A stretch of DNA of 20,854 nucleotides from Fimbriimonadaceae bacterium (GCA_020849075.1 JADLGZ010000030.1:1-20854), one strand, 5' to 3'. Shown: positions 7,791 to 15,461, counted from the stretch's first letter. The notes: generated by a model from the letters alone, not told the origin. A program made the numbers and translations.

Positions 7791-8095
7791 CCAACTCTCG
7801 TTTGACGACGTCCTAGCGATAATGCTTGAGGGCGTCGGGAACTCAGACAATGAAATTAGGTAGCTAGTTCCAATGCCTTCGAAAAGGGCCTAGTGCGACC
7901 AACTTGATCAATGATATCCGATGTTTTGCGCACGTGGTGCAAAACTTTGCTAGTACAAGTTTTGGTAGGTTCTTTTTAGTGAAGGTGGTACGTCTACATC
8001 GGAGTAATCGACAAGAAACCAGCCCCAAAATTGTGCAAGTAAACGCTATGCGCACTCTTGGAGCCGGGAGCACGTATCGGTTACGCTAATGGCGC
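7791..8095. other. Divergent intergenic region with several palindromes
   Basis: This 305-base gap separates the minus-strand DUF937-OmpA gene from the plus-strand secreted-protein gene, so it should hold promoters in both directions. I see no convincing -35/-10 pair. For the minus strand, CATTAT (reverse complement of ATAATG at 7820-7825) is a possible -10. The stretch contains the perfect palindrome TTGATCAA near 7903-7910 and the overlapping inverted repeats described separately. Small open frames here show no coding character. Confidence 0.6.
7923..7963. repeat. Overlapping inverted repeats sharing a middle arm
   Basis: Arm A, GTTTTGC (7923-7929), is complementary to arm B, GCAAAAC (7939-7945), with CACGTG between them. 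Arm B extended, AAAACTT (7941-7947), is also complementary to arm C, AAGTTTT (7957-7963). A can pair with B, or B with C, but not both at once. The arrangement could be a pair of operator half-sites or two mutually exclusive hairpins in a leader RNA. Function is inference. Confidence 0.5.
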
Positions 8096-9955
8096 ATGGT
8101 AATCCGATCCCCCCGGAGCCTGCTTTTTTTGGTGCTGGCCACTTCGTCAGTTTGCCATGGTCAATCTGTCGTCATTCCGATGGCAAGCTTTGGCGCGCGC
8201 CCGGGGAACTTGAGAAACGACGGCATCAGCCCTGCCGCAACGTTTAACACCCTTGTTCAGGTCACGGTACCGACCGGCTATGCCTTATCCAACACGATCA
8301 ATCTGGTCGCGGGCGACTTTTGGGAGAATCCGGACTTGCCGGAAACGAGCCTCTCTGATTTAGGGTTCAAATTGACCAATGATGCTTGGCCTGGCCTCGT
8401 GGCTTTCGTGACTGCGGGATTAAGCTCATCGAAGACGGAGGTATTGGTCTCTACGTTAGTCGTTCGATCGTTTGGAAATAGCGGTTCGGCACCGTGGAGC
8501 AACATGACAACCCTGGAGGCGGGGATGGTTGTTCCCGAAGGCTCGACCTGGACGATCGAGTGCTACGACAATGACGACAATAGCTCCACTGATATCGATG
8601 CCTTTGGACAGGGGATTCGGTTTGATATGCCGGGATCATCAGCGGGAACGGCCGTATCCACCATCAGCCTAGCTGCCCCGGTCAACTTTGGGGGTGAGCG
8701 GGGTTCTGCAGACAATTCGCTTATAGCTGGGCTGTCGCCCCTTGACCAGCCCAAGTATTTGGGTCCCGGTGTTCGATTGGTGGGCGGCCAGTTATCCGCA
8801 CAGATCGCTGGAACTTGGGCTAGCGAGGCTCGTATTCACTTGGTCAATAGTGCTCTGCCGGGCTTGAGTTTTGATTTTCAACTATTACAACAGAACAGCA
8901 GTTTCACCCTCATTTCGGTCCCGGCTGATGAATTCAGGCCATGGTTATCAAGTGCTGGAACTGGGGTGGCCCTACCGAGTGGCTCAACTTGGCAAGTCGA
9001 AACCTACGAAGCGTATGACGATGCCCCTGGAGCGGATGCGATTGGTACCGGCATCACATTTGAAGTCATGGCCGGATCACCGTCCTTTCCCGTTCAAGCA
9101 GTGACCATCCCGGGTGTGTTCAATCTTGCTGACCCATATCCTGACCCAGACAACACGGCCTATTCTGAAGTTGCCCAGCTCAATTCGTGTTTTGCCAGCT
9201 TCGCCACTATTAGCGCTTCCTATGAGAGAGTGGCTCCTGATTCCTGGGCGGCCGACGCCTTAATCACGATCACCAATTCTGCTCATCCGGGAAAGGTCGC
9301 TTATCTTCAGCCCTTTCCTGGGATACAGAATGTGACCACATTCCAAGCCGCTGGCATGCGCCCCCTCATCGGGTCGTTGATCGGCTCCACGATTCCATCC
9401 TCGAGCCTGTATCGGTTTGAGATGTCAGACGAAGTGGCAAACCTTGAACCAGGGGCGGTTGAGGCCCTCATGTCCAATGTCACCGTCTCCTTGTACTCCT
9501 CAGCCCCCATGCCACAGGCGAGCCTGAACGGGACCCTCGCCCTTGGTGGCGGCGCGGAGATGTTCGGCTTTCCACGGAGCATTTCCTATGAACTCCGACG
9601 TGGCGCGTCGAAACTGGCATCAGGGACGGTTCTGGCCACGGGGGCTGAGGCCCCATTTTCCATTCCTCTGTCCTCTGCCAACGCGGGGCCAGCCACTCTG
9701 ATTTGGAGCGGGCCATCGTACCTGCGGCGAGTCCAGCAAGTCAACATTACTGCGGGTCAGCAAGATCTAGGCGTCTGCACGTTGCCGGGCGGCGATATTG
9801 ATGGTTCTGGCGAGGTTGATGCCGCCGATATTGATCGAGTCATCACCGATTTTGGGTTCGTCGGGAACTATCTCTCCGATGCGGATGGAAGTGGCGAAGT
9901 GGATGCCGGCGATATAGACGCGGTGATTAGTAGCTTCGGGTTGACCAACGATTGA
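8096..9955 (+). CDS. Secreted protein: three related domains plus a dockerin-like C-terminal module
   Basis: A 619-residue exported protein of unknown function. A signal peptide is clear (MVIRSPRSLLFLVLATSSVCHG, with the mature form beginning near QSVV), which supports the ATG at 8096 although no good ribosome-binding site precedes it. The body contains three related units of roughly 145 residues. Each carries a T/V-N-D/S-A-x-PG motif (TNDAWPG, VNSALPG, TNSAHPG), and the first two also share P-x-GSTW-x-x-E-x-Y and D-A-x-G-x-GI-x-F. Residues from about 475 form a module also found at the end of the protein at 17708-18985: a beta-rich stretch with RSISYELRRG, then two EF-hand-like loops, DIDGSGEVDAAD (567-578) and DADGSGEVDAGD (595-606), each followed by ID..I..FG. 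Such loops bind calcium in dockerins. The role of the tail, perhaps surface attachment, is inference. Confidence 0.85.
   Translation: MVIRSPRSLLFLVLATSSVCHGQSVVIPMASFGARPGNLRNDGISPAATFNTLVQVTVPTGYALSNTINLVAGDFWENPDLPETSLSDLGFKLTNDAWPGLVAFVTAGLSSSKTEVLVSTLVVRSFGNSGSAPWSNMTTLEAGMVVPEGSTWTIECYDNDDNSSTDIDAFGQGIRFDMPGSSAGTAVSTISLAAPVNFGGERGSADNSLIAGLSPLDQPKYLGPGVRLVGGQLSAQIAGTWASEARIHLVNSALPGLSFDFQLLQQNSSFTLISVPADEFRPWLSSAGTGVALPSGSTWQVETYEAYDDAPGADAIGTGITFEVMAGSPSFPVQAVTIPGVFNLADPYPDPDNTAYSEVAQLNSCFASFATISASYERVAPDSWAADALITITNSAHPGKVAYLQPFPGIQNVTTFQAAGMRPLIGSLIGSTIPSSSLYRFEMSDEVANLEPGAVEALMSNVTVSLYSSAPMPQASLNGTLALGGGAEMFGFPRSISYELRRGASKLASGTVLATGAEAPFSIPLSSANAGPATLIWSGPSYLRRVQQVNITAGQQDLGVCTLPGGDIDGSGEVDAADIDRVITDFGFVGNYLSDADGSGEVDAGDIDAVISSFGLTND
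8370..9480 (+). repeat. Three divergent protein-level repeats
   Basis: Three units inside the secreted protein can be aligned by eye on their N-S/D-A-x-PG motif, near bases 8372, 8838 and 9268, roughly 430-465 bases apart. The first two share GSTW and D-A-x-G-x-GI-x-F. The third has kept the PG motif but drifted elsewhere. The DNA is not obviously repeated, so the duplications are old. Confidence 0.6.
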
Positions 9956-9980
9956 CAACGTAGAAGAAATCGCGTATAGT
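9952..9980 (+). promoter_or_regulatory. Near-consensus sigma-70 promoter
   Basis: TTGACA (9952-9957), a 17-base spacer and TATAGT (9975-9980) form an almost perfect housekeeping promoter. The -35 box overlaps the TGA stop of the secreted-protein gene at 9953-9955. Transcription would begin near 9987 and drive the DUF1905 and thioredoxin-fold genes. Confidence 0.8.
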
Positions 9981-10029
9981 AGGCAGGCGTCTACTTTAAG
10001 TGACGCAGTACAGGAAGAGATGAACCTTT

Positions 10030-10362
10030 ATGGCGATAAGGAGCTGTGCTGAGTCGCAAGCTACTACAGACAAGATGGAGTGGACGTTTTTAGGCGAGGC
10101 AATTGAATGGCGGGGGCCAGCACCCTATGTGTTCGTCCCCGCCCCGCCCGGTGTCGCGGCGGAGATTCGTGAAATGTCATCGAGACTGTCCTACGGTTGG
10201 GGCTGCATTCCATGCAAGTTGATGGTCGGCCAAACCCAGGTGGCGACGGCTCTATTCCCAAAGGATGGCACCTACCTTGTTCCCATCCGGGTCTCAGTTC
10301 AGCGCGCTGAGGGAATCAACGTAGGGGATAGTGTCCACGTTTGCCTGACGGTTGACGTCTGA
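10030..10362 (+). CDS. DUF1905 domain protein
   Basis: A 110-residue protein. The stretch from EWTFLGEAIEWRGPAPYVFVPAP (from residue 17) through GCIPCKLMVGQTQVATALFP to YLVPIRVSVQRAEGINVGDSV matches the DUF1905 beta-barrel family: an early W-x-F-V-x-P element, the central V-x-VG-x-T-x-TSLFP, and the late LP-x-x-x-VR-x-x-G-x-x-GD. The family's function is not established. The ATG at 10030 follows AGGAAGAG with 10 bases between, so I prefer it over the internal ATG at 10075. Transcription probably starts at the strong promoter 50 bases upstream. The thioredoxin-fold gene follows after 34 bases and is likely co-transcribed. Confidence 0.82.
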   Translation: MAIRSCAESQATTDKMEWTFLGEAIEWRGPAPYVFVPAPPGVAAEIREMSSRLSYGWGCIPCKLMVGQTQVATALFPKDGTYLVPIRVSVQRAEGINVGDSVHVCLTVDV

Positions 10363-10396
10363 GGGGAGATAGTTTCAAAGTTGGTTCGTAGAATGG

Positions 10397-10675
10397 ATGA
10401 TGAGCAGTGAAACCATTGATCCAGTTATTCGCGGGAATGCTCCTGTCCTAGAAGTGTTTACAGGTGGGTGTGGCCTCTGTGCCCAAGCCTTGATTGACTC
10501 CCTCAAGCTAGCCGAGGAGAGAGGGTACAGCATCAAGGAAGACAAAATTGACGGCCCACGCGCGCAGGCCCTCGGTCTTCGGGCGGCACCGACTATTGTG
10601 CTCAATGATAAGATTTTGTTCGGGTACGCCCCGAGCTATGACGAACTGGCCGAAAAGCTACCACCAGTCATTTAG
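10397..10675 (+). CDS. Small thioredoxin/glutaredoxin-fold protein with CGLC
   Basis: A 92-residue protein. It has a beta strand VLEVFTGG, then the redox motif C25-G-L-C28 at the start of a helix, and RAAPTIVLND with the cis-proline P65 that faces the active site in thioredoxin-fold proteins. The length is that of glutaredoxin-like or thioredoxin-like small proteins. The intervening sequence KIDGPRAQALGLRAAPT matches the common pattern before the cis-proline strand. It would carry out dithiol-disulfide exchange in the cytoplasm, since there is no signal peptide. The natural partner is unknown. The start is ATG at 10397 or 10400. The TAG stop at 10673-10675 is followed in the same frame by an unexplained open stretch, described separately. 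Confidence 0.8.
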   Translation: MMSSETIDPVIRGNAPVLEVFTGGCGLCAQALIDSLKLAEERGYSIKEDKIDGPRAQALGLRAAPTIVLNDKILFGYAPSYDELAEKLPPVI

Positions 10676-10936
10676 GAGCAAGCAAAAGAGTGGGGGCAGT
10701 GCAACCACGCCCCCAATTTTGCTACGATCCATTTCTTCGTTTGCGGAAACCACGACAAAGTCAAACGGTGCAGCCACGACTCGCAGGAGGGGCGCCCTCA
10801 GATCGAGTTCAGCAAGCGCTACAACGGCAAGACGATGGTGGTTGTCGCGGCTTACTCAGCCAGCTCCAGGAAGCCAGACGGCGAGTTGAAGGTTTCCAGA
10901 ATTTATAAGCACAAATCAAAAGGAGCCGGTCAGTGA
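10676..10936 (+). pseudogene. Coding-looking frame with no start codon
   Basis: Directly after the TAG of the thioredoxin-fold gene, and in the same frame, 86 codons stay open to TGA at 10934-10936. They contain no ATG, GTG or TTG start before codon 53 or so. The frame looks coding. By my hand count 61 of the 86 third positions are G or C, and the product is well balanced, with TIHFFVCGNHDKVKRCSH early and MVVVAAYSASSRKPDGELKV late. GTG at 10690, 11 bases after GGAG, would be a good start but is out of frame. Losing one G from the five-G run at 10692-10696 would join it to this frame. So this is either a small gene broken by a one-base change, an assembly error, or a gene with an unusual start. 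I do not recognise the family. Confidence 0.5.
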
Positions 10937-10947
10937 CAGGCTCCTTT
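10919..10947. terminator. Hairpin terminator, possibly bidirectional
   Basis: AAAGGAGCC (10919-10927) pairs with GGCTCCTTT (10939-10947) across an 11-base loop that contains the TGA of the preceding frame. On the plus strand the T tract is only TTT. On the minus strand the stem runs into TTTTGATTTG, a better tract. It may stop transcripts from both sides. Confidence 0.65.
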
Positions 10948-11164
10948 GGTTGCAGCTGCCTCCTTTCAGTCCTTTCGAACCACGGTGGCTGATACGTTTA
11001 GCGCGCCGCTGCACTTGAATTATTCGACATAACATAGTGAAGCAACCGCGCCAAGCCCAAAAGGCAGTGCCATCAATAGTTGAGCGCTTGCATCGAAGGC
11101 GGACGATGGCAATGTTGGGCGATAAAGTTAGCCTCAAGGGCGGTAGCTCTGCTAATCTATCTTT
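10948..11164. other. Non-coding stretch, possible structured leader of the EamA gene
   Basis: I see no convincing gene in these 217 bases. The right-hand half can fold. TTGCATCG (11088-11095) pairs with CGATGGCAA (11104-11112) with one bulge. TTGAG (11080-11084) pairs with CTCAA (11133-11137) around it, and TAGC/GCTA (11144-11154) forms a small hairpin just before the GTG start. A leader RNA is possible. It does not match a riboswitch class I know. Confidence 0.3.
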
Positions 11165-11590
11165 GTGAAGGAGTTTCAGTTCTGGGCCGTTTTGTCTGCA
11201 GCATTCGCGGGAATCACGGCTGTTTTGGCAAAGAAGGGAGTGGAAAGCGTTCCGCCAAACTTAGCCGTTGCGGTCCGGGTTGTGGTTGTTTGTGCCTTTG
11301 CTATCGCGATTGCGATTGCCACGAAACAGACGAAGGTAGGAGCCATCGAGTCACGGGCGTGGATGTTTCTTGTGCTATCCGGAATCGCAACGGGCCTATC
11401 GTGGCTATGCTACTTCCGAGCCCTTTCCCTAGGACCGGTGGCGGCTGTGGCACCCATTGACAAGCTCAGTTTTGTGATCGCCATCGTCCTGGGCCTCGTG
11501 TTCCTGCATGAGCGGCTAACTTGGCAGCTTGGGGTTGGGGCATCTCTCATTGTTGCGGGCGTTCTTGTGACTCTCATTCCAGGAAGCTAG
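11165..11590 (+). CDS. Single-domain EamA family transporter
   Basis: A 141-residue membrane protein with one EamA (drug/metabolite transporter) repeat and about five hydrophobic segments. It shows the early AAFAGITAVLAKKG, SWLCYFRALSLGPVAAVAPIDKLS in the middle, and the typical end FLHERLTWQLGVGASLIVAGVLVTLIP. Most EamA transporters have two such repeats (about 280-300 residues), so this half-length protein probably works as a dimer, as short members do. The substrate is unknown. The start is GTG at 11165, with no clear ribosome-binding site. Its TAG stop lies in the CTAGCTAG palindrome shared with the stop of the convergent esterase gene. Confidence 0.85.
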   Translation: MKEFQFWAVLSAAFAGITAVLAKKGVESVPPNLAVAVRVVVVCAFAIAIAIATKQTKVGAIESRAWMFLVLSGIATGLSWLCYFRALSLGPVAAVAPIDKLSFVIAIVLGLVFLHERLTWQLGVGASLIVAGVLVTLIPGS

Positions 11591-12330
11591 CTAGCCACCG
11601 ACTGAGGGATCCAGGCTCGAGCTAGCTCGCGAATTCGTTGCCAGGCCGGCCAACTAAAGGCGTGCGTTTCGCCCGGAAATACGTGGAGTTCTGAAGGGGT
11701 TCCGAACCCCTTGAGTGCCTCAAAAAGCTTGCGGGATTGCTCAACGGGCACGATTTCATCCTCTTCGCCATGGATCAGGAGGACGGGGCCATCGCCAGAG
11801 GAGGCATGGTAGAGGGGGGAAGCCGCCTTCAGGAGGGCATCCTCCGCGTCCAGCGAACCGACAAACTGCTCAACGAACGGCCACCCTACGGGGAATTGAG
11901 ATTCTCGCGGATTCGTCATGTCTGTGATTGGACAAATCGCAATCGCGGCATCGGCCTTGAAGCCTGTCGCATCATCATCGGGCCCAAAGTAGTCGTCAGA
12001 CAGGGCCAGCATCGCGGCAATGTGCCCGCCGGCGCTATTGCCAAACGCCACGATACGCTCATGGCCTTTGGCGCGGGCATACCGGACAAAATCTTGGAGG
12101 TCGGCAACAGCGGCGGGAAAGGGATTGAGAGGCGCGAGCCGATAGGATACGCAGGCGCACGAGATTCCTTGTTCGCACCACCAACGAGCCTCCTCGTGAT
12201 AATCATCGCGGAACCCTGTTATCCAGCCGCCCCCGTGGCAGAACACGATCAGAGGATCTGCGGAAGAGGCCCTGAACAGGTCTGCTTCAAGCGGTATGCC
12301 TTTCCGCTCGGCATAAACTACAGTCTCCAT
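11587..12330 (-). CDS. Alpha/beta hydrolase (HSL/carboxylesterase-like)
   Basis: A 247-residue cytoplasmic esterase-type hydrolase. The oxyanion motif HGGGW is at 32-36, the nucleophile Ser99 sits in GNSAGGH (97-103), the acid is probably Asp191 in EEDEIVP, and His223 in GETHAFS completes the triad. CVSYRLAPLNPFPAAVADLQD is characteristic of the hormone-sensitive-lipase and BD-FAE-type group. Small acyl esters are the likely substrates, but the natural one cannot be inferred. The gene follows holA on the same strand after 39 bases and may be the last gene of the moxR operon. Its stop codon overlaps that of the EamA gene by 3 bases. Confidence 0.88.
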   Translation of the reverse strand: METVVYAERKGIPLEADLFRASSADPLIVFCHGGGWITGFRDDYHEEARWWCEQGISCACVSYRLAPLNPFPAAVADLQDFVRYARAKGHERIVAFGNSAGGHIAAMLALSDDYFGPDDDATGFKADAAIAICPITDMTNPRESQFPVGWPFVEQFVGSLDAEDALLKAASPLYHASSGDGPVLLIHGEEDEIVPVEQSRKLFEALKGFGTPSELHVFPGETHAFSWPAWQRIRELARAWIPQSVAS

Positions 12331-12369
12331 ACTTAGAGTTTAGCGGGATTGCGCGGTGCTCTGTGCGCC

Positions 12370-13425
12370 TTAGGTGAGGATCTCGGCGAGCCTCATGATA
12401 AGGCGCTCCATCGTATCCTCATCGCTGGCAGCCGGTTCAATGCCCTTTAGCCTTGAGTCCGCGAGGCGAATCTCAGCAAAGCAACGTTCAATTTGGTCAA
12501 GATTGACCTTCCTGGCCTGCGGGATAATGCGGTTCGTAGTTCCTGGTTTCTCTTCAGTCCAATTTGGTTTGCTCGGGAACTGAGCGGCGATTTCTTTGGG
12601 TACGGAAGCGGGATTGACTCCAGCGTCCAAGGCGACTCGCGCTTGCCATAGGAGTCGAAAGTATCGCGTGAACTGCGGCAAGACGGATGAGATTGCGATA
12701 TCCGCCATCTTTTTGTTGGAAGCACTGACGATACGCAATTGGCGCACGGCTTCGCCGACTCGTTTCTCTCTTACGGCATCAAGTAGGGCCCAGATGTTCC
12801 ATTCGTGGGTAGCAGCAACACTGGCCTTGACATCGGCCTCTCGAATCTCCGGGGCATCGCCAATATAGAGACTCAGTTTTTCTACTTCGCCGATGCCACG
12901 CGAGTAGCTTCCACTCACCATATCGGCTAATTGGGCCGCGGCCGGACGACTCATGCCCTTACCCAGACCTTTGGCATGGGCGATGAATTCTTCAGCGAGC
13001 TTTGCTTGCTCAATCTCGCAGGTAATCGTGTGCCCGTTGGCATCCTTTACGGCCTTTGCCCAGCTCGTCTTTGCCTTCTTCGTGCGTTCGGCGTTAAGGG
13101 GGTCCTCGTCGGTAACCAAGATGAGACGCCCCGTGGCAGGAACGTCCTTGAGCATCTTCAGCTTTGACTGGTCTTCCGGGAGATATCGAAGGAGATTGCG
13201 GACGATCACGGTGCGTCGCTCGGATAAGAACGGTATCGTTGAGGCGGCCCCGATCCATTCGATCATGGATTGTTCATCAGCGTTAAGCGACTCACAGTCA
13301 AAGTCATCAGCTCCAATTCCGCTGGCATGCAAGAGTTCATGCAGGGCCTTTCTGCGAAGCATATCTTCGGATCCTTCAATGAGAACGACCGAGTGCTTCA
13401 GTGCTTCCTCAATTTGGAGCCTCAA
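12370..13425 (-). CDS. holA: DNA polymerase III delta subunit (HolA)
   Basis: A 351-residue clamp-loader subunit that opens the sliding clamp during replication. The order of features fits HolA: VLIEGSEDMLRRKALHELL near the start, FLSERRTVIVRNLLRYLP, the LILVTDEDPLN segment, then the helical middle with YSRGIGEVEKLSLYIG, and the domain III stretch WALLDAVREKRVGEAVRQL. The length is typical. The start is TTG at 13425, overlapping the TGA of the upstream transglutaminase gene, because the next ATG is 22 codons in and would remove the first strand. Placement inside a moxR operon is unusual for a replication gene and suggests coupled, low-level expression. Confidence 0.9.
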   Translation of the reverse strand: MRLQIEEALKHSVVLIEGSEDMLRRKALHELLHASGIGADDFDCESLNADEQSMIEWIGAASTIPFLSERRTVIVRNLLRYLPEDQSKLKMLKDVPATGRLILVTDEDPLNAERTKKAKTSWAKAVKDANGHTITCEIEQAKLAEEFIAHAKGLGKGMSRPAAAQLADMVSGSYSRGIGEVEKLSLYIGDAPEIREADVKASVAATHEWNIWALLDAVREKRVGEAVRQLRIVSASNKKMADIAISSVLPQFTRYFRLLWQARVALDAGVNPASVPKEIAAQFPSKPNWTEEKPGTTNRIIPQARKVNLDQIERCFAEIRLADSRLKGIEPAASDEDTMERLIMRLAEILT

Positions 13426-15461
13426 TTCTTGACCTTCCTAAGGCTCGCGGTTGCCTTCGCCAGAGTTTTGGTTGCCGCCGAATCTAGAGTTCCCGCGGGA
13501 GCAAAAAGGAGGCGATCAATGGCCCTGGCGAGTCCTTCCTGGTCAATCTGCGCTTGGGGGAACATGCGGTGTAATCTTGACGCATATTCGGACGACGTTT
13601 CTTCAAATCGGCGTGGGGTGCGAGTCGCCCGCTCTAGGGCATCCAGAGCCGAAGCGGCCGCCGCCTGTCGCTCATCTCGTACAATCAGCACCTTGCCGAG
13701 TCTGGGGGCGCGTCGCCGGACGATATCCCACAGGAAGACCCCGGCCATGCAGATCACGCTCGCGCCAATAATGATATTGGCCGCAGTGCTATTCCAACTG
13801 GACTGCCACCACGTCGGCGGGGGGCTCCATTCGTCGCCGCGCCCGTATCCTTCGACCTCATTCGCCCCATCGGTGGCGTCAAATGTGACCCAACCTGCTT
13901 TCTCAAAGTAGATTTCGGTCCAGATATGATAATCAGACTCGCGAATTCGATAGAAGCCCCGACCTCGGGATTCGTCGCTGACCAAATAGCCGGAGGCCAC
14001 GCGAGAGGGTAGTCCTGCGTGGCGAGCCAGCATCGCTAGCGTCGTGGCAAAGACGTCGCAATAGCCTTGACGTGACTCAAAGAGGGCACTGTCAACGACG
14101 TTGGCCCCATCAGGCACCATCGCCGCTTGCAAGTTATAGGTGATCGTCTTGGCAACAAGGGAGCGAAGGCGTTCGGCTCTCTCATAGTCGGTTGATGCCC
14201 CTCGCAGAGTTCGCTGCACAAGTTCTTTTGCTCGAAACGAAATGCTGACTTCGTCGAACGAGTCGCGCCAATATGGGGGTTTGATGGCGCGACCTGGGTT
14301 TGACAGGTCTGGTTCGAATGAGATGCCTCGAATGAGGGCTCCCAAACTGTCAAGGCCCGTTGTCATTATCCCGTCTTCACGAAGATTAACACGGCGCGAG
14401 TTTCCAAGTTGAATCTGGGCCGGAATGCCTGGGAAATAAGGGCCGGGAAGGTGATTGGTCGCGGAACTCAGTTCGTAAGGAAAGGGGCGCAGGTTCGGAA
14501 GGAGCGTCTCGGGATTCCGACCTCGTAGGTCACTTACGCCATCACTCGCGGGAATCGGGGCCGAGTTCATCGTGACCGCCCACCACCGGTTACCGACAAA
14601 ACGGTAGAAGGCTTCGCCACGAAGGTAATGAGGGCTATCCATCCGAGCGTAGACTACGATCTTATGGCTGGGGCGACCGTAGGGTCCGGATCCAACCCGC
14701 AGGCTATCACGATTTGGGTTGGGGGTACCCGACCCGATACCAGAACTGGAGGCGGCCGTGGGTGGGGTGGCGCGAATTGGAATGCGCAGGGGGGCGGAGA
14801 CGCCTTGGACAGTATTTCGGATGAAGGGAGCGCCTAGGGCGCTAAAGACCACAATTCCGACCGCCGAAACCATCGCCCATTCGGGCCCGGCTAGGCTCTT
14901 CCATTCGTAACGACGTAAGCGTTCCAGGTTCGGTTCTCCAGCCGAGGACGCCAGTCGCAGCATGTGCCGCAAATGGCTCCTGGCAAAGATCATTCCGGTT
15001 GTCACGAGGAACAGAAAGAACATGAACGGCGCTCCCGGGAAGGTGTCAAATGCGCCGACGAGGCCATAGAGGGCAATGGAGGGCACGCCCAAGAAAAGAA
15101 GAGTGGAGTCTCGCCAAGCGAAGAAGCTCCCGAAAGCAATCGCCCAACACAGCCCGGCTGTGTACATCAGTTGGAGCGGGAACCCCATGTTAGGGAGGAA
15201 CTGGTTGAGATGGCCGGCAAACGCAATGGAGCCGGCGGCGACCATCGCGAAGATAATGGTGTCGGGCGAGACACGGTGCCAAGTCCTCTCAATCCTTGGG
15301 CCAAAGGCGGAGACCAGGTGCCCGAGGATCGTAAGGCCCGTGAACACGAAGCCAGCTTCAATGTTTCGTACACTATAGCCAGCGGACAGCAGCACCGAGA
15401 TGGCCGAGATGAGGCTGAGCAAATAGTCCGTAGCTCCGAGAGAGAGCGGATCTCGTTTCAT
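13422..15461 (-). CDS. TgpA-like transglutaminase membrane protein
   Basis: A 679-residue protein. About six membrane helices fill residues 10-210, followed by a Pro/Ser-rich linker and a large extracytoplasmic region. The transglutaminase-like core is at about 400-535 with a visible triad: Cys468 in RQGYCDVFATTLAMLARHAG, His512 in DYHIWTEIYF, and Asp528 in WVTFDATDG. A last membrane helix lies at about 562-581, and the cytoplasmic C-terminus (590-679) resembles DUF4129, including SSEYASRLHRMFP. TgpA-type proteins commonly accompany MoxR and DUF58 genes, as here, and act on the periplasmic side on unknown substrates. The ATG overlaps the DUF58 stop by ATGA. Confidence 0.92.
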   Translation of the reverse strand: MKRDPLSLGATDYLLSLISAISVLLSAGYSVRNIEAGFVFTGLTILGHLVSAFGPRIERTWHRVSPDTIIFAMVAAGSIAFAGHLNQFLPNMGFPLQLMYTAGLCWAIAFGSFFAWRDSTLLFLGVPSIALYGLVGAFDTFPGAPFMFFLFLVTTGMIFARSHLRHMLRLASSAGEPNLERLRRYEWKSLAGPEWAMVSAVGIVVFSALGAPFIRNTVQGVSAPLRIPIRATPPTAASSSGIGSGTPNPNRDSLRVGSGPYGRPSHKIVVYARMDSPHYLRGEAFYRFVGNRWWAVTMNSAPIPASDGVSDLRGRNPETLLPNLRPFPYELSSATNHLPGPYFPGIPAQIQLGNSRRVNLREDGIMTTGLDSLGALIRGISFEPDLSNPGRAIKPPYWRDSFDEVSISFRAKELVQRTLRGASTDYERAERLRSLVAKTITYNLQAAMVPDGANVVDSALFESRQGYCDVFATTLAMLARHAGLPSRVASGYLVSDESRGRGFYRIRESDYHIWTEIYFEKAGWVTFDATDGANEVEGYGRGDEWSPPPTWWQSSWNSTAANIIIGASVICMAGVFLWDIVRRRAPRLGKVLIVRDERQAAAASALDALERATRTPRRFEETSSEYASRLHRMFPQAQIDQEGLARAIDRLLFAPAGTLDSAATKTLAKATASLRKVKN

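Noticed and set aside
7864..8073. 69-codon minus-strand frame in the divergent gap
   Set aside because: The product is rich in Arg, Cys and Thr with no motif. It overlaps the palindromes and lacks a ribosome-binding site. It looks like chance.
10673..10675. TAG read as pyrrolysine or by readthrough
   Set aside because: The thioredoxin-fold protein ends naturally at this TAG, and no pyrrolysine machinery is in view. An indel in the nearby G run is the simpler explanation.
10690..10908. 72-codon plus-strand frame starting at GTG
   Set aside because: Its codon pattern is poor (many CGA, CAA and AGT codons), while the overlapping frame at 10676-10936 looks coding. It is probably a shadow of that frame.
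11584..11594. CTAGCTAG palindrome at the EamA/esterase junction as a regulatory site
   Set aside because: It is explained by the two TAG stop codons that overlap on opposite strands.
11737..12336. 199-codon plus-strand frame across the esterase gene
   Set aside because: The minus-strand esterase has a full catalytic triad. The plus-strand product shows no recognisable pattern.
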